A stretch of 64,000 nt of DNA, from assembly GCF_003952365.1 (NCBI RefSeq), contig NZ_CP034443.1, forward strand, positions 3,589,001-3,653,000, given 5' to 3'. The notes under the pieces were generated by a model. That model saw only the letters and a program-made list of their open reading frames with translations. It was not told where the DNA came from and made no database searches. The DNA is from Mesorhizobium sp. M9A.F.Ca.ET.002.03.1.2. GTDB taxonomy: Bacteria > Pseudomonadota > Alphaproteobacteria > Rhizobiales > Rhizobiaceae. Shown piece by piece: positions 17,167 to 26,347 of this stretch. Numbering within the stretch: the stretch's first letter is position 1; each line of letters starts with the position of its first letter. The position numbers were made by a program, and so were the translations under genes.

Positions 17167-17598
17167 ATGAAATACCAGACACTCGACCAACTGCAGACGA
17201 TCGCGGAGGTCAAGCTCTCGGCGACATACCCGACCATGACTCGAAGGCAGCGGATCGAGCGTTGGGCAGAGCTTCTCGAACAAAATCCACAGCGCTGCCT
17301 CGGAGCGCTTACAGGCACCGAATATCTCACTCCCGAAGCCCGTGCCGTGGCGCGTGGCGCGGGGTCGCCGATCACCGTTGCCTACGAGGACCCGGTGCTG
17401 CGCGCCGAGGGCTTGAAAGACGACACCTATGGGGAGGCGAAGCGCTTCTTCGACGTGAGTGACTGGCAGTTGCACGACATCGTCTGCCATTGCCATGTCG
17501 GTGCCACGATGCAAGCGCGATGGGCTGCCGCCAGGGTCCGCCGGACAATCAGCGGGAACAGATTCCTCGCTTGGCTAAGGGCGGCGCTAGCGCGTTGA
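17167..17598 (+). CDS. Conserved-looking hypothetical protein
   Basis: 143 residues, soluble, no recognised domain. Recognisable stretches are YPTMTRRQRIERWAELLE, then CLGALTGTEYL and DVSDWQLHDIVCHCHVG, the last with a CHCH grouping. AAGGAG precedes the ATG. The final 30 residues are Arg-rich. GGAAC at 17006 upstream lacks a matching -10, so no stress promoter is claimed. The upstream stretch 16919-17166 shows nothing else. Confidence 0.65.
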   Translation: MKYQTLDQLQTIAEVKLSATYPTMTRRQRIERWAELLEQNPQRCLGALTGTEYLTPEARAVARGAGSPITVAYEDPVLRAEGLKDDTYGEAKRFFDVSDWQLHDIVCHCHVGATMQARWAAARVRRTISGNRFLAWLRAALAR

Positions 17599-17856
17599 CG
17601 CCGCGCGGCATGGCGACAAGTCGTGCTCTCGAAAGTGGACGCCGGGCTTGCCGGGCGGCATCGTATCGCCGTGCAGGTCCGACATTGATCGGGCCGGAAA
17701 GCACGCCGAGGCGGGGATCGATCGTCTCGCCATGGCCGAGCCCGAAAACGTTCACGCCGTTTTCCAATCAAAACGGCAGATCCTGATTGCTTTTTGCCGC
17801 CGGGGCGGGGCCCGATCACCTCCCAGGGAGTCCTGGGCCGTGTCAGTTGCCGCTTT

Positions 17857-19332
17857 TTACAGCGTCGCCGGCGCAAGCGGTGTTCGAGCCGGACCATGGA
17901 TGACCGAACCGTCGGCGGCGAAAATCGACCCATGGCAAGGGCAATCCCAGGTGCTGTCCGCGTTGTTCCAGGTCACGGTGCAGCCCTTGTGGGTGCATGT
18001 CGCCGAAACGGAGTGGAGTTCGCCTTCGACGTCTCTCCACACCGCGATCTTTTCGTCGCCCCTGACGATCACGCCGCCCGCGCCGGGCACAATGTGGTCG
18101 GCGCTTGAGACGATCGATTGGCTGCGGCCGTTCTTGTGGAAGTCCTCGGGATAAGAGCGCGCCGGATCGTAGAGCCTTTGCCATGGGCTTGGCCGAGCAC
18201 GGATCAAATCCGCGATCATCGTGCCCGCGGCCGTTCCGTTGGTGATGCCCCAGGCGTTGAAACCGGTGGCGATGTGGAAGCCGGGGGCTTTGTCGGGATC
18301 TGGTTCGCCGGCAAACGGAACCCGGTCCGCCGTATCGTAGTCCTCGTTACACCAGCGCCACGCAACGTCGCCGATCGGAAGGTTCTTTCTTGCCCATTTT
18401 TCCAGCTCGACGAACCGCTTTGCCACGTCGCCGTCTTGGCCGGTATCGAATTTGGAACCGAGCGTGACCAGCAGTGGACCCTCAGTGTCACGGCCTGTGC
18501 GAATGGAATGCGTCGGATCGTCTATGCCGATGAACATGCCGTCGACGGCAAGAGGGTCCTCGATCCGAAACGCCATGGCGGTATGGCAGCGCGGCTGGGT
18601 CCGGTTCGCCATGCCGACGGGGCTCTTCACTGTCATATTGGTGGCGACGACCACATGCTCGGCGTGAACGGTGCCGCTGCCGGTGACGACGCGCCAGCGG
18701 CTCGCCTCGCCGACCGAGATGGCACGGCTGTTCTCGAAAATCCGTCCGCCACGGGCCGTAACCGCTTGAGCCAGGCCAACCAGATACATCGCCGGATTGA
18801 ACTGCGCCTGGTCGGAAAAACGCAGAGCGGCGGCCGTTTCGAAAGGGAGCGGCGCGCGATCGAGAATATCGGCGTTCAGCCCGACCTGACGCGCAGCCTC
18901 TGCCTCGGCCACGATCTCCGCGCGCCGGCTTGCATCGCAGGTGTAGGTATAGGCGTCCTTGGTCTCGAGATCGCAGGGCATGGCATAATTGCGAACCCAT
19001 TCACCGATCTGGACGGCGCCGGCGGAATTCGCATCGGCGTAGGCTTGCGCCAGGTCCCGGCCGAGGGTGTAGATAAGATGACGATAAATCAGAGCATGCT
19101 GCGTCGTGATCTTGGCCGTCGAGCGGCCGGTCACCTGGCCGCCTGTCCGCAGGCCTTCGATGACGATCACCGACCGACCGGCCTCGCAAAGGCGAAGCGC
19201 GGTGGTGAGCCCGACAATACCAGCACCCACGACAACGGCGTCCGCATGGATCGAGCCTTCGAGCGGAGGATAGCTCGTAGCGATGGCTGCTGGCGTCCAA
19301 CAGCTTCCCGCTTGTCCCAAAAGAATAGCCAT
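17857..19332 (-). CDS. FAD-dependent oxidoreductase with C-terminal Rieske domain
   Basis: About 491 residues. A DAO-type FAD domain opens with ADAVVVGAGIVGLTTALRL, and the flavin-binding end is HIATGFNAWGITNGTAAG. A Rieske [2Fe-2S] domain occupies the last 90 residues, with cluster ligands in CTHKGC and CPCHGS. The domain order matches rhizobial gamma-glutamylputrescine oxidase/YhfW-like proteins; the substrate is unknown. ATG at 19332 is preferred over 19374 because a near-consensus EcfG promoter would place transcription close to 19374. Confidence 0.88.
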   Translation of the reverse strand: MAILLGQAGSCWTPAAIATSYPPLEGSIHADAVVVGAGIVGLTTALRLCEAGRSVIVIEGLRTGGQVTGRSTAKITTQHALIYRHLIYTLGRDLAQAYADANSAGAVQIGEWVRNYAMPCDLETKDAYTYTCDASRRAEIVAEAEAARQVGLNADILDRAPLPFETAAALRFSDQAQFNPAMYLVGLAQAVTARGGRIFENSRAISVGEASRWRVVTGSGTVHAEHVVVATNMTVKSPVGMANRTQPRCHTAMAFRIEDPLAVDGMFIGIDDPTHSIRTGRDTEGPLLVTLGSKFDTGQDGDVAKRFVELEKWARKNLPIGDVAWRWCNEDYDTADRVPFAGEPDPDKAPGFHIATGFNAWGITNGTAAGTMIADLIRARPSPWQRLYDPARSYPEDFHKNGRSQSIVSSADHIVPGAGGVIVRGDEKIAVWRDVEGELHSVSATCTHKGCTVTWNNADSTWDCPCHGSIFAADGSVIHGPARTPLAPATL

Positions 19333-19380
19333 TTCAACCGCGTTCCTTGCGCTTCGACCCACTGGCGCTGACATTTCGAT

Positions 19381-19405
19381 AACTGCCTCTGCACGGGAAC
19401 GTTCC
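19381..19405 (-). promoter_or_regulatory. Probable sigma-EcfG promoter (near consensus)
   Basis: On the minus strand, GGAAC (19405-19401), 16 bp and AGTT (19384-19381). The -35 lies in the perfect palindrome GGGAACGTTCCC (19395-19406). Confidence 0.5.
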
Positions 19406-19606
19406 CTGGATCACCGATCCGGGGGCGATCGGGACTTCTAAGGCAGCCGGTTGTTGGATTGGGGCCTTCATTCGGGTGATGACAGCCGCAGAGTGTCAGC
19501 TCGCCACCGTAGCCTTAAATTGTGCGTCGGCTGCGTTGATGTGCCCATGAAAAGATGGTAACGCGACATTAAAGAATGTTTCGGGTCGTTACCTTGGGCG
19601 GGGCGA

Positions 19607-20233
19607 ATGGGATTTGGGATACCGCGGGCATGGTTGTGTGCTGGCCTGCTGACAGGCTTGATGTTGTCCGTGACGCCGATGGAGAAAGCTTCGGCCGACG
19701 GGGTGCTTGGTGCCATGGCCATCGGGCAGCGGACGTCCGCCCCTGTCGGCTACATTGAATTCTGCCGAAGGCGTGCCGCGGAATGCAGGATACGATCAGG
19801 CAACATTCCTCCAGTCGCTATGAGCGCAGGACTGGAAGATAAGCTCGCGTCCGTCACCAGGCTCGTGAACAGATCGATCAAGCCGGCGAGCGATCTTGCC
19901 GTTCATGGAACGATGGAATTCTGGTCCTATCCTGACAACGCGCGGGGCGACTGCGAGGACTACGTCCTGCTTAAGCGCCAGATGCTCGAGCTGCAGGGCA
20001 TATCGCTTTCGAACCTGCTGATCACCGTCGTCAAAAAGAAGGACGGTGAGGGGCATGCGGTGCTGACGGTCAAGACCGACAAGGGCGACTACGTGCTCGA
20101 CAACCTCAACGACGACGTGAAGCTTTGGTCGGAAACTGGATATAGGTTTTTAAAAAGGCAATCGTCCACGGATACCGGGCGTTGGGTCGCGATACGTGGA
20201 CATCCCGATGTACTGGTCGGGGCAGTCGACTGA
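19607..20233 (+). CDS. BTLCP transglutaminase-like cysteine peptidase
   Basis: A 208-residue exported protein with a signal peptide to about residue 30 (KASA). The bacterial transglutaminase-like cysteine proteinase triad is visible: Cys in RGDCEDYVLLKR, His in GHAVLTV and Asp in VLDNLN. Family members are periplasmic and in other bacteria act with adhesin/c-di-GMP systems (LapG relatives), but many rhizobial copies stand alone. No LapD or large adhesin adjoins it here. Confidence 0.9.
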   Translation: MGFGIPRAWLCAGLLTGLMLSVTPMEKASADGVLGAMAIGQRTSAPVGYIEFCRRRAAECRIRSGNIPPVAMSAGLEDKLASVTRLVNRSIKPASDLAVHGTMEFWSYPDNARGDCEDYVLLKRQMLELQGISLSNLLITVVKKKDGEGHAVLTVKTDKGDYVLDNLNDDVKLWSETGYRFLKRQSSTDTGRWVAIRGHPDVLVGAVD

Positions 20234-20452
20234 ACCTTTCGAGTTTGCGACTGGACGACGCTTGGCGCTTCCGCGCCATGTTCGGGAATGGCAAGGTCTG
20301 ACAGAGGTCATGTGAAACGCGATTTAGGTGACTGGCTTAGAGAGCCTCCACCAGAGCGTCGGACGTTCAGATTGAATCAAGAGGGATTGAACGAAGCCGC
20401 TGACGCGGCCTTTGGTGGGTCGGTTTGCAAATGAAGCTTCTGTTTTGAAGGA

Positions 20453-20911
20453 TTGCGGCTGTTGAAGCGCAATTTGAGAACAGGAGCGCGGCCGGTGGAG
20501 GCCGGCGTCACAATCCCCGGCCTTCGGCAGGGCGATCCGGAGCGGATCGTCGTGGAGGCCTATCCCGGCGCTTTGGCCAGGCAATTGATTTCCCGAACCA
20601 GCTACAAGAACGACAGTCGCAGGAAGCAGACGGAATTGCAGCGGGAGACGCGCCATCGGATGCTGGCATTGATTTTAGACGGGGAACTGGAGCGCAGCCA
20701 TTTCGATACGAGTCGAGGCTCCGCGCAATCTGGCCGACGACCCCAGCGGCGATCGGCTCGATGCGCTTTTCTGCGCGATCCAGACGGCCTGGGCGTGGAC
20801 GATGCGAAGCGAGCGATACGGCGCGCCGGAACATCTCGATCCGCTCGAGGATGGATTGCCGTTCCATCCCTCCGCGAGATCCAGGAACCCGCCGGTCCGG
20901 CTTCAGCCTGA
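20453..20911 (+). pseudogene. DUF429 protein remnant with two frameshifts
   Basis: A DUF429-family protein is readable only by changing frame twice. GVTIPGL, IVVEAYPGALARQLI and SYKND are in one frame to about 20706. LADDPSGDRLDALFCAIQTA runs in a second frame to about 20848. GWIAVPSLREIQEP then returns to the first. The N-terminal third of the family is missing, and no start or ribosome binding site suits the remnant. It is therefore a truncated pseudogene rather than a single sequencing slip. Confidence 0.75.
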
Positions 20912-20936
20912 ACCCGGCGCCTCATCGGCTCGGCGT

Positions 20937-23900
20937 CTACTCGGCTGCGCCGCTCTCGGAAGCCAGGGTCGGGCCGGCTTCAGGCCGCCTGCGCCGGAAT
21001 GTCCTGCGCAGAGCAACGTAGAAGACCGGCGTCAGGAAGAGGCCGAACAACGTCACGCCCAGCATGCCGGAGAACACGGCCGTGCCGAGCGATTGGCGCA
21101 TTTCCGCGCCAGGCCCGCTGGCGATCACCAGCGGCACCACGCCCAGGATGAAGGCGAATGCCGTCATCAGGATCGGCCGCAGCCGCAGCCGGCAGGCCTC
21201 GACAGCCGCCTCGACGGCGTCAAGGCCGCGCTCCTCACCTTGGCGCGCGAACTCGACGATCAGGATCGCGTTCTTCGCCGCCAGGCCGATGAGCACGATC
21301 AGCCCGATCTGCACGAGGATGTTGTTGTCGAGACCGCGGAAGGCGACGCCCAAGAGGGCGGCCAGCACGCTGAGCGGGACGACAAGCACGATGGCGAAGG
21401 GCGTAATCCAGCTTTCGTATAGCGCGGCGAGCGCCAGAAAGACGAACAGAACCGACAGGCCGAAGATGAAGACCGCCGTGTTGCCGGTTTGCCGCTCCTG
21501 GAAGGCGAGTTCAGTCCATTCGAAGGAAGTGCCCTGCGGCAGCGATTCGGCTGCGATCCCCTCCATCAGGTCGAGCGCCGTGCCTGTGGCGACACCCGGC
21601 GCTGCATTGCCCTGAAGCGGCACGGAGACATACATGTTGTAGCGTTGCACGAGCGAGGGACCGGTGACGTCGCGGATCTCGACCAGTGTGCCGAGCGGCA
21701 CTAGGTCGCCGGCCGCCGAGCGCACCTTCAGCTTCAATATGTCGTCGCGATCGATGCGGAAAGCCTGGTCGGCTTGCGCCCGCACCTGGTAGACGCGACC
21801 GAAGGCGTTGAAATCGTTGACATAGGCGGTGCCTAGATTGATCGACAGCGTCTCGAAGATGTTGGGGATCGGCACGTTCAGCATACGCGCCTTGTCGCGG
21901 TCGATCGCCAGGAAGAATTGCGGGCTGGAGGCCGAGAAGGTGGTGAAGACGCCCATCAACCCGGGCGTCTGGTTGGCCTTGCCGGCGATTTCGTTGGCCA
22001 GCGCCAGAATCGGCCGCATGTCGGCGCTGTTGCGCTCCTGGAGCATCACCTTGAAGCCGCCGGAGTTGCCGATGCCCCGCACTGGCGGCGGCGGCAGCGC
22101 GATGATGAAGGCCTCCTGGATGCTTTGCAGGCTGCCAAACAGCGTGCCGATGATCTTGTCGGAAGTATCGCCGCTCTCGAGCCGTTCCTCGAAGCTCATG
22201 AATGGCGCGAAGATTACGCCGGAATTGCTGGCGTTGGTGAATGTCGCGCCGTTGAATCCTGCGAAGGCGACGGCGTTGGCGACACCCGGCGTCTCGCGGA
22301 TGATATCCGACGCCTTCTGGATCACTGCGTCCGTTCGGGCGAGCGAAGAGCCCTCCGGCAATTGCACGACGACGATCGCATAACCCTGGTCCATGTTCGG
22401 GATGAAGCCGCGCGGCACCGTCTGCAGCATGTGATAGGTCGCGTAGAGCAGGCCTGCGAAGACGAGCAGCATGGCGGCAAGCGCCAGAGTCGTGCCGACC
22501 AGTCTGTGCACCAGCCACGCATAGCCGTGCGCCATCTTGTCGAACCCGTTGTTGAACCCGTTCGCCAGAGCGCGGCCGAACCTTGCCAGGAAGAAGTTCG
22601 AATGTTCCTCGATGTGCGGCTTGAAAAGCACGCCAGCGAGAGCCGGCGAAAGCGTCAGCGAGTTGAATGCGGAGATCGCGGTGGAGACCGCGATGGTGAT
22701 GGCGAACTGCAGGTAGAACTGGCCGGAAATCCCGGGAATGAAAGCCGCCGGAACGAAGACGGAGATCAGCACCAGCGAGATCGCGAGGACCGCGTTTCCC
22801 ACTTCATCCATGGTCTTGTGCGCGGCGTCGCGCGGGGCGAGGCCCAGCCGGATGTTGCGCTCGATATTCTCCACAACCACGATGGCGTCGTCGACAACGA
22901 TGCCGACCGCCAGCACCAGCCCGAACAGAGTGAGCATGTTGAGCGAGAAGCCGAAGGCGAGCAGCACGGCAAGCGTGCCGATCAGCGAGACCGGTATCGC
23001 CACGATCGGCACGATCGCCATGCGCCACGACTGCAGGAACACGACGATGACGATCACCACCAGCAGGATCGCCTCGGCGATGGTGACATAGACCTCGTTG
23101 ATAGATTCAGCGATGAACTCGGTCGGATTGTAGATGATCTCGTAGGCCAGCCCCTTCGGGAAATCCTCCGAAAGCTCCGCGATGGTCTCCTGGATTTCTT
23201 CCGCCGAGGCCAAGGCATTGGTGCCCGGCCGCTGGAAGATGCCGAGCGCCACCGCCGCCTTGTTGTTGAGATAGGAATTGGTGACGTAGTCCCTGGCGCC
23301 GAGCTCTATGCGCGCCACGTCCTGCAGGGAGATCAAGCGGCCGTCCTCGGTCGACTTGACTATGACGTAGCGGAAGTCGCGCGCGTCTTCGAAGCGCCCT
23401 TGCGTGGTGACCGTATACTGGAAGGCCGAGCCGTCGCCAATCGGCGGCGCGCCGATCGAGCCGCCCGACACCTGGACGTTCTGGTCGCGCAGCGCCTGGA
23501 CTACGTCGCCTGCGGTCATACCGTAGGCGGACAGCTTTTCCGGGTCGAGCCAGATGCGCAGCGAATATTCGCGCTCGCCGAAGATCTGCACGTCGCCGAC
23601 GCCGTCCAGTCTCAGCAGGACGTCGCGCACGCGCGAACGCGCATAATTCGAGACGTAGAGCTGATCATATGTGTCGTCGGGCGACAGCATATGGATGACC
23701 ATCATCAGGTCGGGCGAACTTTTCGCCGTGGTGATGCCGAGCCGGCGCACCTCTTCCGGCAGGCGCGCTTCCGCGATCGAGACGCGGTTCTGGACTAGCA
23801 CCTGCGCCGCGTCGAGATCGGTGCCGGGGCGGAAGGTGATGGTGAGCGACATCGAGCCTTCGCCGGAGGAATAGGACGACATGTAGAGCATGTGCTCGAC

Positions 23901-24119
23901 GCCGTTGATTTCCTGTTCGATCGGCGTCGCCACGGTCGCGGCGACCGTCTCGGCGTCAGCGCCCGGATAGGAGGCGCGCACCACGATGGTCGGTGGCGCG
24001 ATTTCGGGATATTGCGCGACCGGAAGCTGCGTATAGGCGATGCCGCCGACGAGCACGAGCACGATCGACAGCACCGCCGCGAAGATCGGGCGGTTGACGA
24101 AGAAATGGGCGAAGTTCAT
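20937..24119 (-). CDS. RND efflux pump inner-membrane permease (AcrB/HAE1 type)
   Basis: 1060 residues, the full length for an HAE1 RND transporter that exports hydrophobic drugs with proton antiport through an adaptor and outer-membrane channel. The N-terminus MNFAHFFVNRPIFAAVLSI is typical. Twelve transmembrane segments, the proton-relay region GIVVDDAIVVVENIERN and two large periplasmic loops are all present. Its start overlaps the adaptor's stop by 4 bp (ATGA), indicating translational coupling. No outer-membrane factor gene follows, so a distant TolC-like partner is needed. Confidence 0.95.
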   Translation of the reverse strand: MNFAHFFVNRPIFAAVLSIVLVLVGGIAYTQLPVAQYPEIAPPTIVVRASYPGADAETVAATVATPIEQEINGVEHMLYMSSYSSGEGSMSLTITFRPGTDLDAAQVLVQNRVSIAEARLPEEVRRLGITTAKSSPDLMMVIHMLSPDDTYDQLYVSNYARSRVRDVLLRLDGVGDVQIFGEREYSLRIWLDPEKLSAYGMTAGDVVQALRDQNVQVSGGSIGAPPIGDGSAFQYTVTTQGRFEDARDFRYVIVKSTEDGRLISLQDVARIELGARDYVTNSYLNNKAAVALGIFQRPGTNALASAEEIQETIAELSEDFPKGLAYEIIYNPTEFIAESINEVYVTIAEAILLVVIVIVVFLQSWRMAIVPIVAIPVSLIGTLAVLLAFGFSLNMLTLFGLVLAVGIVVDDAIVVVENIERNIRLGLAPRDAAHKTMDEVGNAVLAISLVLISVFVPAAFIPGISGQFYLQFAITIAVSTAISAFNSLTLSPALAGVLFKPHIEEHSNFFLARFGRALANGFNNGFDKMAHGYAWLVHRLVGTTLALAAMLLVFAGLLYATYHMLQTVPRGFIPNMDQGYAIVVVQLPEGSSLARTDAVIQKASDIIRETPGVANAVAFAGFNGATFTNASNSGVIFAPFMSFEERLESGDTSDKIIGTLFGSLQSIQEAFIIALPPPPVRGIGNSGGFKVMLQERNSADMRPILALANEIAGKANQTPGLMGVFTTFSASSPQFFLAIDRDKARMLNVPIPNIFETLSINLGTAYVNDFNAFGRVYQVRAQADQAFRIDRDDILKLKVRSAAGDLVPLGTLVEIRDVTGPSLVQRYNMYVSVPLQGNAAPGVATGTALDLMEGIAAESLPQGTSFEWTELAFQERQTGNTAVFIFGLSVLFVFLALAALYESWITPFAIVLVVPLSVLAALLGVAFRGLDNNILVQIGLIVLIGLAAKNAILIVEFARQGEERGLDAVEAAVEACRLRLRPILMTAFAFILGVVPLVIASGPGAEMRQSLGTAVFSGMLGVTLFGLFLTPVFYVALRRTFRRRRPEAGPTLASESGAAE

Positions 24120-25327
24120 TGCGTCTGCCCTTCGGCTTCAACCTTGGGCGGCAACGTGGTCATCTCGGGCTTGACGGTGACGCCCGGCCGCACTCGCACC
24201 AGCCCGTTGGTTACCACGGTCTCTTCGCCGGTGAGGCCCTCGCGGATAACGCGATAGCCGTCGATGCGCGGGCCGGTGCGCACCGGCTTGGTCGAGATCA
24301 GGCCTGCCTCGTCGACAACGAAGACGATGCGGCGGTTCTGGTCGGCGCCGATCGCCTCGTCAGGCAGAAGCACGCCCGGATGCGGCAGCGAGCCGGGCAC
24401 GTTGATGCGGCCGAACATGCCCGGCTGCAGCACGCCGTCCTTGTTGTCGAAGCGCGCCCTGACCCGCATCGTGCCGGTAGCTTCGTCCAGACGGTTCTCG
24501 GCGAAGTCGAGCTTGCCCTTGAACGTCGCTTCATCACGGTCGGCGACACGCACGACAACATCGACGCCGCCGGCGCCCTCCTGCATGACGCCGCCGCGCT
24601 CGCGGGCGTCGCGCGCATAAGCGAAGTAGGCCCGCTCATCGATGTCGAAATAGAAGTCGATCGGGTCGATCGAGACGATGGTGGTCAGCACGGTCTGGTC
24701 GGCCTGCACCAGATTGCCCGGCGAGACGAGCCGGCGGTCGACCCGGCCGGGAAACGGCGCCTTGATCTCGGTGAATTCGAGATCGAGACTTGCGTTTTCA
24801 AGTGCCGCCTCGGCGCCCTCCAGTTGCGCTTGGGCGGCGAGATATTCGCGGCGGCGGTCGTCCAGTGTCGAAACCGGTATGTTGCCTTCGCGCGACAGGG
24901 TCTCGGCGCGCTCGAACTGCATCTTGCTGAATTCGACCAGGGTCTTGGCCGAGTCGACCTGCGCCTGCGCCTGGTTCAGCGCCGCCTTGAACGGCCGCTG
25001 GTCGATGGTGAACAGGAGGTCGCCCTGCTTGACCAGCGTACCGTCCTGGAAATGGACCTGGTCGAGATAGCCGCCGACGCGGGAGCGCAGCGAAACCTGG
25101 TCGACGGCTTCGAAACGGCCGACGAACTCATCGTCCTCGACGATATCGCGAACCACCGGCTTGGCTACCGTGACGACGGGCGCGGGAGGCGCTTCCTGCG
25201 CCTGTGCGGCCGGGGCCGCGAGCAAGCCGATCGTCGCGAAGGCCGCGACGGCGAGCCATTTTGCAGGGACGTTTCTGCTGGAGGGGGCGGCCACAGAATC
25301 GTGGCGGAGGCGTGCAGTGTGAACCAT
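24116..25327 (-). CDS. RND efflux periplasmic adaptor (membrane fusion protein)
   Basis: A 403-residue HlyD/AcrA-type adaptor. A signal sequence (about residues 17-44, ending AAQA) precedes the barrel-sandwich half-motif RSRVGGYLDQVHFQDGTLV. The alpha-hairpin runs through AQAQVDSAKTLVEFSKMQFE, and a second lipoyl half (EIKAPFPGRVDRRLVSPG) follows. ATG at 25327 has GAGGGG upstream; the longer frame from 25501 lacks support. It forms an operon with the permease. Regulation is unknown; an AraC fragment lies upstream. Confidence 0.94.
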   Translation of the reverse strand: MVHTARLRHDSVAAPSSRNVPAKWLAVAAFATIGLLAAPAAQAQEAPPAPVVTVAKPVVRDIVEDDEFVGRFEAVDQVSLRSRVGGYLDQVHFQDGTLVKQGDLLFTIDQRPFKAALNQAQAQVDSAKTLVEFSKMQFERAETLSREGNIPVSTLDDRRREYLAAQAQLEGAEAALENASLDLEFTEIKAPFPGRVDRRLVSPGNLVQADQTVLTTIVSIDPIDFYFDIDERAYFAYARDARERGGVMQEGAGGVDVVVRVADRDEATFKGKLDFAENRLDEATGTMRVRARFDNKDGVLQPGMFGRINVPGSLPHPGVLLPDEAIGADQNRRIVFVVDEAGLISTKPVRTGPRIDGYRVIREGLTGEETVVTNGLVRVRPGVTVKPEMTTLPPKVEAEGQTQ

Positions 25328-25803
25328 GGTTACCCCTCGTAATCGGCCTTTCACGCGAAGTCCGTAACATCTAGGTAGCGGGTGTGCCGCACAAATCAAT
25401 CTTTTTGAACTGACCACCACAACCGACAGCTTGCTATGGAACAAACATCGAACATCATCAACCTTGACAAGGAAGCGGCTAACCGGGGAGCGCGAACGCA
25501 CATCTCGCGTTTATCCGCTGCGTAGGCATCGCCATGCGCTTGAGCTAAAGCGGATCTGACAAGCCATTGCGCATCCCGACGTGCGGCGGTTCTGTCGGGA
25601 GGAACAGGGCCGCCCTCGCATAGAGGTCCGACCTTGCTTCTCATATCCCGATAGGGCCTTTCCGGCGATACCAGGTGCGACCGGGCGGGCGCTGTTTTAT
25701 CGTCGAGCGTGATCATCACTCCATGGCGAGGAGAGCGTCATGTCAACGAACCCACCCGCGCCGATCGGACCCATGGATCATCGCACCGACCGCGTCCGTT
25801 GCG
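25328..25803. other. Long intergenic region upstream of the efflux operon
   Basis: No convincing gene is seen. At 25741 an ATG with a strong ribosome binding site (GAGGAGAG) opens a plus-strand frame that shows no recognisable product, possibly a relic of a lost gene. A minus-strand frame (25396-25719) has no domain and uneven composition. The efflux promoter presumably lies near 25350-25450. Confidence 0.4.
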
Positions 25804-26196
25804 TCACTGGTGCGCGCGGGCGAACGCGGCAGCGGCCGGTACTTCGTCACGCCGATCACCACGCGCGTAACGGCCTGGCGGCTGCCCCACATGGCGGCTA
25901 AAAGCGGTGCTGAATGTGCTTGCCGAACCATAGCCGACCCGCCTCGCAACTTCGTCGAGCGCGATGCCCCTGTTCAGCAGAAGGTCCTTCGCAACAGCCA
26001 TGCGCCAGCCGAGGAGGTACTCCATCGGCCGGAGCCCAACGGTGCGCGTGAAGCGGTCGAAGAAGGCCGATCGGGACATTCCCGCCTCGCGTGCAAGTTC
26101 AGCCACTGTCCACGACCGCTCGGGATCGCTGTGCAATTGCCGTAACGCTTCGGCGACGCGCGCGTCGGCGTTTGCTTCGACGCTGTATTCAAGCAT
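25804..26196 (-). pseudogene. AraC-family regulator fragment (DNA-binding half only)
   Basis: Only the C-terminal double helix-turn-helix of an AraC regulator is present. WTVAELAREAGMSRSAFFDR, MEYLLGWRMAVAKDLL and DEVARRVGYGSASTFSTAFS are clear. The usual cupin sensor domain of about 170 residues is missing upstream, where the frame turns to non-homologous sequence near the GNAT gene. A start at 26196 (MLEYSVEAN) would yield 130 residues. It is either a truncated pseudogene or a minimal DNA-binding protein. Confidence 0.7.
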
Positions 26197-26347
26197 TTTG
26201 GGGCCTGCATAATGGGAATTCTGGCCATCGTGCCAGTGCTCGGCACATTCGTGATTGGGTGCCGGCAGCGGTCGGGCGCGGTCAGCCTCATTGACATCCA
26301 CAAGAAGCGATTGAAGGACCAAGCCGGGCGGAACTGGCCCTTGGCAG

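Noticed and set aside
18118..19371. Plus-strand open frame of 417 codons opposite the FAD/Rieske gene
   Set aside because: Antisense shadow of an enzyme with clear FAD and Rieske motifs.
21918..23798. Plus-strand open frame of 626 codons opposite the RND permease
   Set aside because: Charged, repetitive composition typical of an antisense frame of a membrane protein; no start signals.
25437..25463. GGAAC in the region upstream of the efflux operon
   Set aside because: It points away from the operon and is followed by AACC, not CGTT, at 17 bp.
25396..25719. Minus-strand open frame of 107 codons upstream of the efflux adaptor
   Set aside because: No ribosome binding site or recognisable domain; kept only as part of the intergenic note.
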